A program made the translations under genes and the position numbers. DNA of 64,000 nt from Holothuria scabra (taxonomy: Eukaryota; Echinodermata; Holothuroidea; Aspidochirotida; Holothuriidae). Below the pieces are notes generated by a model. It had not been told where the DNA came from. It saw only the letters and a list, made by a program, of their open reading frames with translations, and searched no databases. Position 1 is the first letter of the stretch; each line of letters starts with the position of its first letter. The DNA is taken from positions 36,397,884 to 36,461,883 of the forward strand of contig CM074200.1 in NCBI GenBank assembly GCA_037179385.1, read 5' to 3'. Shown here piece by piece: positions 50,601 through 62,600 of the stretch.

Positions 50601-53600
50601 TCCTATTAAAGCTGGAATACTTTCAAATATTGCCGCATTTGCGATCTGCGTGCTCCTGAAGTTCACAATTTTTCCCAAGGGAAAGGGAGATACCGGTTCC
50701 CTTTAGTCTCATCCCCCGGGCCACGAATCAGAAACGTCCGGGTTTTGGGTCCCTAAAAAGTGTATGTATTATCATTTTTCATAGATTGATTTTTATTCTC
50801 ACTATATGAGAAGTGGCAGACATGAGATTCGTGTTTCAAGGTTTGGTACATCCAGCTTAAAACACGTAGGAAGTGCCATTGTCAGCCGTCTGGAGAGTTT
50901 GTAAAACCCAAAATTTTTTTGTTCGCTCCGCGCCAACTCACCGTGGCGCTCCGCTTAGATAGTCTTGCCGCACCGGACCCTCGGAAGAACCATCCCCCAC
51001 TTGTTTCTTATGCCCCCTAAAAATTCCATCCTGGCTACGCCACCTTCTTTGTAAAATCTGAATTTGTTTTTGGGAGCATCCTCTCCTCAATATACCTATG
51101 CTGTTATTTGGGTGTACTATCACAGAGTACTATATCACGTGATAGTTTTAATCATATCTGTATATGTTTAGGAATGACGCAGTGTACAGCTGTTATTTTA
51201 ATCACGATTGCATTTATCGCAAGGGTTGATACACTACTAAATCCCATGTGACTGCATGTGTTAACATTATACCATTTAAACTATCACCTTATAGAGCTTA
51301 CAGAAAACTATAGCATACGATATTTAACTTTGGAGTTGTTCACTAGTCACTCCTATATACTCAAACTGGGAGGGGTTTCGTCACCTTGTTTCCGGTCCTC
51401 ACATATCAAAAGCAGTGACTTACCTATGGTGAAAAACGGGTGGCACGTGCCCCCAGCACGACGAACTTGGTCCCTAACCCAGATGCCCCTGAGGAAAAAT
51501 TTTGGAATTAATTTCAGGCTATAAAGGGCCTGAGAGAGAGAATTCAAAAAACTGAGCCACCTCTAAAGGGAAAGGGCTCGTAACTCTCTAGGTCCTATTC
51601 TGAAAATCATGGCACTGACACTATTAAGCATGTCTTTGACGAAAGAAACTGCCTCAAAGGAGTACTCTTTCCTTCCTCGTACAATACTGACCGTTGTCAT
51701 AACCTTAACATCGTCTATTGTGGCGTAGCCACGGTGTGTGGGGGTTTGACCCCTCCCCCTGTGACCCAACCTTGAAAAAATAATTGCAAAAAGCACATGA
51801 ACACCTTTAAACTTTATTACGTTTGAAGCACAAACATTGCACCGTTTTGCATTTAAAGACCTAAAATAGCCGTTTTCCCTACCTTTGGTCCTTTCCCTCA
51901 TGTCGTGCTCCAACCCCGTCCCCTTACCCATGGCAAAATCCTGGCTACGCTACTGGTCGATATTATAAGAAGATATGTGTGTATTTGTGCAATATTTACA
52001 GTTTAAATAAGTTACCTTATTAACTTAATTCAGTACACCACCCCACTGTCTGTGTCTGTTAAGTCGGCTGAGAATTATCTTAAAACAGGTGTCAATAATC
52101 GTCAGTGTTATTCAGTCCCATTTAGTTATGGTGACATTCATCCCACATATACCATCTCCATATACCAGCTAACGTATAATCAGTAATTTGAGCTTTACAT
52201 ACAAGATTGGTTAAAGTTGCTCATTAATATAAGGCATGCTATCACTTTTATTAGACATAGCTGGTTCAATATGATAAGATATCTTTCTCTTTACACACGA
52301 ATCCAAACATAACAAAGGCCGTGTTTTTATCTTTTTATGACAAGCTTCACTCAAAATGCTTTACTAAGAATGTCTTTATGATGCCAAACTACTAACTCTG
52401 ACTCACTGGAACGTGTCGAATAGGATTTCATAATTTTGGAGCCAGTGAACTCTCACCCCAAACTACAATATTTGTAGCAGTCCACAGAATTTCTCAGTTG
52501 GCAGCTCTTTGATTGACAGCAGGTTCAAAAAATGCAGTGTGCTGCAGTACATTTTGCACAGTATGTACTGTACTGATAGTGCTGTGATTACACATTAGGG
52601 TCTTGTCTAGTCACTCTGAAGTAATAAACTGAGATTGTCTGGACGAGGATTAGTTTAAGACAGTTGAAGGAGGGGCTTAAAGCCCCAGTTCTCTCCCCCC
52701 AAACAGTACCAATTCTCCTAACCTTGTTACTGAAGCCCCCCAGTGGCACAATTATCTGAAATTCATCCTCATACAGACACAATCTCAGTTTATTGCTTCA
52801 GGGTGAGCCTATAGAAAAACTCAATTTATATAATCAAAACACTCTTCATACCGTTCATGCTGTGTAATATAAGCTCTGGCATTCTGCATTGTTTTAATTA
52901 GCTGACAATCAAAGAGATGAGCCAAATGAGAATTTCGGTACCCGCGTACCAAAATTGTAGTTTGGAGTGAGAGGTTTTGGCCCTTTAAGTTAGTAGGTAT
53001 ATAAGTAGGAGAATTATAACTGTTTGGGGTGAGAGGATTAGGCCTTTGGGGATTTTATTTGGCAGTTGAATGCTTTACAAAGAATACTCAGAGCCTTTAA
53101 GGTGTAATGCAGTCATTCCAAATGGAATTAGTCTAGTAGGCTGCCATATTAATCATGAATGGTTCTTAAGAATATTGTGAGAACGGTGTCTCTTACTGAA
53201 CTGTGACTTTTATGAATAACTCATTGTATTACAACGAACTGTTGAATATGCACTATTTTTAAGTTCCTAATTATAATCAAAGGTACTTGAACGGGAAATG
53301 AGAAGGAAAGAGGAACAATTAGTTGTTCCAAATAAAATAAGTATGTGGCTACATCTCAAGTTGCGATTTACCTGTAAAGTACCAAAAATAAGGAATTTGA
53401 TACGATATACAATACGATATAGTTCGGGAGTACGGAAAACAAGGCATTAAGTAACAATGGAAAAAGGCCGTGCCTGGCTAGACTTTAACCTATTGGTTAA
53501 ATACTGGGCTATAAAACCCCATCTACTACCTGACAATAACGTTTAAGCATGAAAATGGTTACAATGCATTTTTTATAAAGTGGTTTGTCACGACAACTGA

Positions 53601-56600
53601 TTATGAATGTGAAGAGCCGACCACTTTATCGAAATTGCACATTGACTATTTTTATTCAGAAGTCGTTGTGATATTCTTTCACTTCGCATGGTGGGACTGA
53701 GGTATAAGTGACGGGCCTATATTTCAGAATGTTTAAATGTGCCACTGGTATGGATATGGAATAATCACGTGACAAATGAAAAGGACAAGTTGGGTCAATG
53801 AGACGTCAAATATACCATGACCTGATGACAATCTTTTGGTAAGGTAGCACGCATATTCGACGAAGTGTATTATCCCTCATTCCTGCTCTTCCATCAAAGT
53901 CATTGGTAACGGTAGTGTACAAACTCGATATGTCGGATAAGCGGGCATATGCCGCAAACGTATAGATACAGTTTCAAGCAGTTTTTTACCCATTCCATAT
54001 AGGTGCAAGGCAAGTGAACAATTCTCAAGTTGTCTACTGACCGACATTAATCTAGCGATGCGGCTTTAGTAGGATTGCACTTGAAAGTCATAGGGCCCCA
54101 AACTACCAAAAAGACTTTCTTTACTCACTGAATGAAACTTGCGAAAAATACATTCTTCTTATATTCTCGTCTTTATGTTGTAAGACATACTACTTAAAGC
54201 AATTTTGTGATATGGCAAAACTTGCTTGACTGGTATCCAACTTGATAAAAAAGGTCTTTCAACTGTATGATCGCGTTCTTCTGTTTCCAGCTAGTCAAGC
54301 ATCACTTAACTAATAATTATATGTAGTATAAACATACACAGTCTATCAACGCAGTATCTGTTTGATTTGATGTTCTTAATTGTTATATAATCATTGTTCA
54401 TCTTTTCATTCGGTTAATTGTACTAAAAGGGAAAATAAAACTAATTCAAATTGAATTTGTGTACAAGTTGGCTATTCTGTCGCATTAGCTCTTCAGAATC
54501 ACCTGACTATATTTTTCCTCAACGAAAGTGAAATTTAACAGAAGTTTGGTTTACTTTCAATACGCAATATTTAGATGAAATATTGAGATACTTCGAATTT
54601 TGAAACATGAGAAGAAATTGTGAGACTTTGTTAATGTTTCAAATATGTTTTGGCGACTTCTTCCGCCCTATAACTCAGATATGTTCTTTTCTGATGATTA
54701 TTCCAGCCCTACTCAATCAGAAGCTTTCCTGTTTGTTGTGTACAAGGATGGGCGTATCCCCGTGACGTGTTCAATTATTAAACCCTCGCGCGATAGGTTT
54801 TAATTAAATTTATACTTGAATCAAGTCTTGAAAAGATTAGGGCGCAGTTACTTATTGACCTCATTGCAAGCAATTCTTTGCCTGCAATAGACTGATGAAA
54901 TATTTGCAGCCCTCCAGTCGACAGTAGACGAGGAATTATTGGGTAGCATCGCAAAAACACACTTAAGTGGCTTCTTGTAATCAAGTTAACCGTTAAAAAT
55001 CTGAACAATGTTTTCAAGCCACCACCAAACTTCTAAAAATTTAAGTTCGAAAACTCCAATTTGACATTTAGCATCTCTCACTTCTGAAAACCACTTTATC
55101 CTAATACCTGGTCCTCAGCGTGACCCAATATCACGTCTGGAATGGTCTTAATTTTTACGCCACTCCCTATTGCCAGGAGCGGGTCACGGAGTTTATCACA
55201 CCATGGCAATTTTGGGTTGAATAAATTTCCAATTTTGTGATATTTGTTAAATTTTTCTCCACGCCCCCACCGTGGCGAACTTCTGTAAATACATAACTCG
55301 TACCAGAGGTTGAAAACCAAACTGCCAAATGTGGCACAACGTCTAGTCGAAATAAGCGATAATTGGTCAGTCGTATGAGAATGGAATTGTTTTTCCAACA
55401 GATAACGCTTTGGATGAACTTTTTATTCTTTAATTGATCCGTTCAGTTTGTTGGAAGACAAACTAGTACAGGCGATGGATATACATTGCCACTAGTTAGG
55501 ACAAATTCAAACTTAGAAATCGATTGGTAAAATTTAAAAAAAAAAAAAAACGGATGTAAACGATATAGAAAGAATAGGATAGAATTTGGGATTTTTTCAT
55601 AAAAGGGACGAATTTCTTTAAAAACTGAACATATACACATACAGAATAAAAGAAGAAACATGAATGCAGTATTTAAAATGTTTAAAGTACGATTAATTAC
55701 ACTTGAAAATCATTTTAAACATAACCAAATTATCTGGCTCAAAAATAAGTATTTTATCTAATTTTGACTTTGGGCACTCAAATTTGATGCTACTGAATAG
55801 AGAAGGAACTTTTGTAATCAATAGATTCAAAAGTTAAATATAGCACAAGAAACTTGGCGTAGAGAAGGGACACTATTACAAATTAAAGAAATGTATGATA
55901 TAAGTCGGTGAGCATGTAGTCCCCACAAGTAACAGGTAAAGGATAGGATTTGAAAATCGCTTAGCGACCCGTCGCCTAAGCTCTACAGTAGATCTGAAAA
56001 CATTTTTGGCAGTCATGGGAGGGCAAAATTTTGAATTGTTGAGACCAGGGGAAGTTTTGTACTCATGGAAAAAATCAAATGCTATCAGTTGACATGCACA
56101 AACTGAGTGAATTGCCAAGGAATGTTTATGGTTTTTATTCAATCCTTGTCTAGAGAGTAGAAATGCACACTTTTTAGCTGGTGCTATCTTTTCGTTATCT
56201 TTCTGTTTTGTCGCTTTCAATTTCAAGATATTTTGGTCTTAAAAGATCTACATTTACATGAGTAAAATGGGAAAACTTTGCATTCCTACTTTTGTAGTAG
56301 AAAGCTAAAGTCCTCTGCGGAAACACTTTCCCACTGCACTACATCTACCAAGAAATTTGAATTAAACCGTTTAGGAATTAGTTCTTCTGAGACAACGGAC
56401 AGTATAATTAGCAGAATCAGTATTAAAGGTAAATAATACTCGTGAAATTAATGGTTTGGTTTAAAGAAAGTATTTATTACTGGATTAAGAAACCGTCCTA
56501 TCTTGTTTTAAAACTACATGTATCTTTCACGCATTTTCTTTTTAATTTGAAACACTGCGACTTTTATGATAATTCAGATCATGAATGTGTACTTAATCTA

Positions 56601-59600
56601 AACCAAATGACCAAGGAGTTGAGCTGACGTCATTCTTGGGACAAAAAAAAGAAACGTGTGCCGTGTGTAGCAGACTATGACTTTGTCTGGTTGACAAATC
56701 AAGTGTCTGCATTTGTCCGTGTTAGTGTGTTTTCCCCCAAAGAAGGACGTACTTTTAAATCTGTGACATCATGTATAAAAGGTCTATACTTTTCCTAAAT
56801 TTCATTTGACTCTCTATCGAAGAGCCAAGAGGGGCTAAACCAAACATAGTCCTGCTCCCCAAATGGCCACATGTCGAATTTGTTGGCCATCAATAAATTA
56901 GTCAAACAGTGCTTGAATTGACTAATCACGTTAGTCAACAACGTCGACTAATATTTGACCCGGTTGAATTATTTCAAACAAATATTACGACTTCTTGACT
57001 AACTTTTGACTGACATTCTTTTGTCCATTACTACGAAATTAGTCAGATACCATTACAAACTAGTCAAATATGAATGACTCATGTGGTGAGTCAATTAAAA
57101 AACACTTGACTAGTTTGTGCTTATAGTGAGAAATGAGACAATTAAAAAGTTTGTATGAGAGTAAAGAAGACGCAGAGGATCAGGATATGCGGGCCTTAGT
57201 ACGTACGTCACAGTAACTACGTTACTACGTGAACTGAACTGAACTAATTTGCATATATTTTGTTCACTCGTTTTCTCCACCAGTGTTGCAGTGTTGCACT
57301 TCTAGGACTTGGAATATGGATGGCGGTCAGGACATCCAAGTTTGCAGACTTGTTTTCAGAACAAAATGCCGCCATTGTTGCTTACATGATGATAGGTATA
57401 GGTTGTTTCTTATTTCTCGTTGGGTTTAGCGGATGCTGTGGAGCAAAAAGAGAAAGTGCCTGTTTGTTGAATATGGTGAGTACCGGTATGACGTCATTGA
57501 CCCTGTAATGGCATTATTTGCATTTTGTCATTGGTTGTCTTATGGAACGAAAGCGTTTTTATTGACTAAAATTGATTGAAGGATAAAGTTAAGTTTTATG
57601 GTGGAACACAGGAAATTGATATAATTTGCTAATTTTAGAAGAATGGCTATCGTCCGAAGTTTTCCTTGCAAGTAATTAGTTTAAAAGTCAGGTGAAAATC
57701 ACATGATGAAATACAGGAAAAGCACATCAGATTCCTGTTAAAACAAAACTAAACAAGTCGCTTAAATTTCGAGGCAACCACATATTAACTATTTAATTGT
57801 TTAATGTTGTTTAAATTTAAAAAAAAAAACAAAGATGTTTATTATTAAACCTCGTTAATATAAAACTAAACGAACTATTTTTAAAAAGCAACATTATTGT
57901 AACTTTTTTTAAGCAGCAGAATTTTAAACAGTGTTTTCAACATAACGAACTTTCCTTAAATAAAATAAAATATATCACCAAAATGAAATTATAGTAATTT
58001 TGAAATATTTCCTAGAAAAGTAAAAACTGTATCCGATATCTTATAAATATGAATTTTATTATTTATTTCAGCTGAAGCGCTGTGTGTGTGTTTAGATTGT
58101 TAGTCTCCTGAAATGAGCTATATTTGATTTAGACTCCAGTCGGTCCATAGAGTCGATACTGTGACGTCATCATACCATATGCTAGCACACTTAGTGGTGA
58201 TAATTAAACATGTTATCACTTTGTAGCTTATATGTTCAAAGTAATGATAAAGCTATTAACGCGTGTGATCATGTAACCTTAACATGTCTTTAAGGGAAAC
58301 TGAATGATAAACAGAATTGTAAAATGCACCAATTTTATCCCAAAATGACGAGCACTCTGAACTTTGCCATCTGTCAAACGGTAGATGTTTCCATACTTTG
58401 CTAGACTCATGCCTTCTTGTGTATGTCTGCTGTCATATTTCTTGCGGACTCCTACCGCATAACGCGGCTGTTTGTTAGAATGTTTAATTCCTCTGTTCTA
58501 ATTCATTGAATCGATCGATCTTAACAACCACAAAGTAAACAGGTCAATAATCGTATACGTAAAGATTTACAAAAAAGGATTCATGTTACCGAAAACGACT
58601 TTGTCAATTCTACTGTTTTACCTTAAAGGTCTCTTGCCTTTTAAAGAAAAATTGTATCGTACATACGTACTTTTCGAAATTCAATTGAATACGGTATACA
58701 CATTGAGCAAATGATATGTTGTATGGTATACACTTGTTTATGTCTGATCGGGGCCGGCGCTTTCTTAACAGCCCCGGTCTAATATACACATAGGCGTAAG
58801 GGGATCATTTTTGTGGGGAGGGCAAGAGCAAATTTTGCCCGAATAATGACACCCTTTATCATGTTTTCCCCGAATGGAACAAATGTTTTGCCGAATTGGG
58901 AGGGCACCCCGCCTGTGTTTATACATGCTATATTCACGCTACCCATAAAATTATAATTATACAAATTATTATTCACGGTTCGCTTTCAGATTACTTTGGT
59001 AAAATATATTTCATGGTATTTACATTGGTAAATGTTTTGTCACAGTGAACTAAAAATTACTTCAGAATGCAAAACGGATACTTAACACATCGATTTAGTA
59101 CTTACAAAAAGTAAACTATATGTCACACGGAGCAATTGTATATTTAGGAATAAGAATTTTCACTTTCTCCGTTGTATTTTAAAAATTTTTCTAAATATCC
59201 TTAGAAACAGTTATGTGCAGTTATAGTAGTAGTTTTTTGCAGTTTTATTAAAGGTGTCATCTCTACCGATTTCCTGGCAAATAATTCGTCCAGTCAGAAC
59301 GGTAAATACTTTGATTATTTCTCTTACTTTATACCTTTTCTCTCCATGTATAGTACTTTTTGTTGATGCTGCTGGTGGTGATTGCGGAAGCAGTGGCTGG
59401 AATACTTGCCTTCGTATATTCAAGCAAGGTATTTTAACTATATTAAACATTGTATACGTGTTTTACGTATGAGGTATGGGTCCGGTAGCGGTATCTCCAA
59501 GCCAAAGAAAATTTCCGCGTAAAGCTGTCGTTTACAGCCGTGTTTAGACAAACTTTGTTTTCTGTCATGCAATTTTCTCCATTTGAGAAATTCTTCTCAT

Positions 59601-62600
59601 GTGGTAGTAGCATTCTTCGATCAGTACGTCATTGCTTTTTACACAGCACGGTAGAGGGCTTGTTTTGGAGAATGCGTAATGTAAAGCAAATTATGGCAAA
59701 AGACCACGTTGAGGGTCTTTTATGACCATATTTGGATTATTTGATCTCCACTATTTAATATTTTCTCTATTCACTCTCTACATACTGACTGAATGATTTT
59801 AGGATCTTTTCTCGTAGTCTGACATGGATATGACGTTAACACCAATTAAGGTTCCTCAGTTTGCCTGACTTTTAGCATAGTTCGATTACACATGCAAACG
59901 TCTACATAGTGTCAGATAACATGTATGTACCATCCTAAGTTGAACTTAATCGGATCGATGTAGGGCCACAGAGCCTGGCAGTTCCAAACTCGGGACCCTT
60001 TTCGACAAATCTGACCTTTGGCCTGCATTTTCCCTTTTGGTTTTTGTGTTTTATACTGTCCTTATGTATAGGCCAATGTTGTTTATGTTGATTTTGAAAT
60101 AATTGTGAAATAGATTTAAATTGAGTTGAACAGAACTGTTATGTGTCAATACGATCCTTGTATCCATACAAGAATCGCGCTCCAGATGATCATTCGTCGT
60201 GTTGAAGCGGGTCTTCATATATTTTACTTTTTCTCATATCTGAATGTCAATTACCTTTTGTGGAAACTAAGACCGCTGCTGTCCTACGCAGCTTCATGCA
60301 AAAGAGATTTCAACTCAAATACTCATTCCCAATAGAGTATTTACACTGACGTCACACGCCCCGCCCCTTTTGATGGGCAAAAACTAGTCTAAGTACACTT
60401 GTAGCTAGCAGAGGAGCAGCTTACGACCCACGTGTGCCTGGTGTTCTAAAACATTGTTGATTGTTGCTCGACAGTGAACGTGGCTTACCAAAGGTGACGT
60501 CAAACCTAAGAAGGCACTCTGTAATTTCAATTTCATCTTTCGGTGTGATGGACCTATATCATTCGCTCGAACTAACGTTTGATATTAGGATCAACAAACT
60601 TGTTCTCTCTTGCCAAAATGTTTTTTCGAGCATTTCCCACATAAAATGTTTGTTCCGATTCTCCTTTAGATTGAGGAATACATGAGGATTGGAATGAATG
60701 AAACAATTGCTCTGAATTACGGAAGAAAGTCGGCCGCCACGGAAGCTGTGGACACAGTTCAAGAAAACGTACGTTAGTCAAACAAGTCACTATTTTATTA
60801 GTGATATCTATTGAAAATCATATACCCATAACGCCCAATAAAATTTAGCAATAGCATTTAATGTTACATGTTTCTTTGCATATTCATTGTCCCAAATTCA
60901 CATGTAGAAGCTAACTACCCATGGAAGTTTTCTGAAGAGGGATTATATAAGTTAACCACATTTGATCAGGCATTTTCAAGTTCTCAGTGTTTGATAACAC
61001 GGGCCATCAACACATACCCTCATTAACTGTATGAAACGTATTGTTGATGTGCCAAAGCGATTTTACGCCGGACGATAAATAGGGCTGAGCAATCAACTCA
61101 AATTATATACCACGCTCCAGGACACAGTGCTATTCTGCTACATATCTAGTTAGCGGGATTTTCAGTTTCAGTTTCAAACCAGTAGGTTTTAAATCAGGCC
61201 GGTCGTGGCATTTTTTCCTTTTGAAGTTCACTGGCTTATTTCCCTACCCCATTGCCTATGCTGAGCACCAAGCAAAGTGGCGGTAGGTTCCATTTCAAGT
61301 CTTCGGTATGACTCGGAAATGCAGGGGTCAACTCCAGACTTCAAATAGGATGCTATAACCAATTAACCATAATAACATGCTCTTCCTTTTTAACGAATAT
61401 CATGTGACTACACTCTAAGAACAGTTGGGCGAAACTTTTAAGCAAAAGCTAGGCAAACATGCCTTCTACCCACAGTTGGGAAAATCTTTACCCATCATGG
61501 CAGGTTTAGATATTGAATGAAGAATGATATTTTCTCCTCACTAGGTCAATCTAATAGAGCATTTTTCAATTTAATTTGAATTGATTATATTGCCTCATAT
61601 TGATCAGAAAAATTGATATCATAAATTACAGAGCTAATCTTCTTTTAATTTTACCCCATTTAGTTAAGATAGGTGTACATTGCAATGTTCTTAAAGCAAT
61701 CATTTTAACATTTTCTAAAATGCTGAAGACTACTTTTGTGTGATCATACTTTTTGAATAGACCAATTAGAAAATACCATTTAGTTGTACCAGCAGATGAA
61801 GGCCACAAAAAGTCAAGAATAATAATCGAGGACAACATTCATTATTTTTCTTCCCAGCTACATTAAAATGTCCCTTAATTTACCTTCCCCATAAAAAAGA
61901 TCATATTTAACTTCTGAAAGAGCAATTTCTTGAAGTCTTTTTCATTCGCCTTTGATGTCAGATGAATCGCGTTTGATCGCCAAATTACACTACGAATATC
62001 AAATTACTAATCTCGTACGTGAGGTATCTGTTGTAGCTGATTCTACACCGATGTTCCCCAACTGGTCTATTGACAGTCACATCCGCGCTATTTAGGTGGA
62101 TCAGGATGACAACACATGCAAAATTAGTCACACAATGCGGTATATGCAATGGCTAATTAAACAGCCAGGAGATGCTTTCGGGATCCCCAAATTTTGGAAA
62201 ACATGGCCTTGATGTTGTATTTTGCTGTGTCACCTTTACGGTCCGTCTGCAAGCCACACTTTCTTGGAGGAGAAGGTTAAGGGCCCTTCATTAATTTGCT
62301 GACATGCCCCTTTTCCTTAAATCTGGGCACTTCTTTGAAGAAGTCAGAAACAAAAGAAAAAAGGCTCTTGAAAGTTCTTAATGTTCTTCAGCGAAGTAGC
62401 TTATATAGAAGTTATTTTTTTCAGTTTACACAAAACAGTCAGCACACGGAACTATTGTCATGGAAGGTTCAGGCTCTTAACCAACGAAGGAATAAAGGGG
62501 GTAACTCTACAAATTTTCGCTCAAAACAGTTAGGGAAACAACAATTATTTTTACCTTTACATGCGGCCTCTCTTCGTACCTTGACAACTCCTGGTCGGGA

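Larger units (their letters stand above)
47652..57283 (+). other. Tetraspanin intron 1 (9.6 kb)
   Basis: Bounded by GTAAGT and CCACCAG. It holds a decayed non-LTR retrotransposon end, the TTAA-flanked MITE, a CAGTGGCGTAGCC-type element (51717-51955), TTAA-type elements near 52.5-53 kb, a SINE scrap (53452-53532) and a foldback just before exon 2. Long first introns commonly carry regulatory DNA, but none is demonstrated here. Stretches not listed separately show nothing I recognise. Confidence 0.85.
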
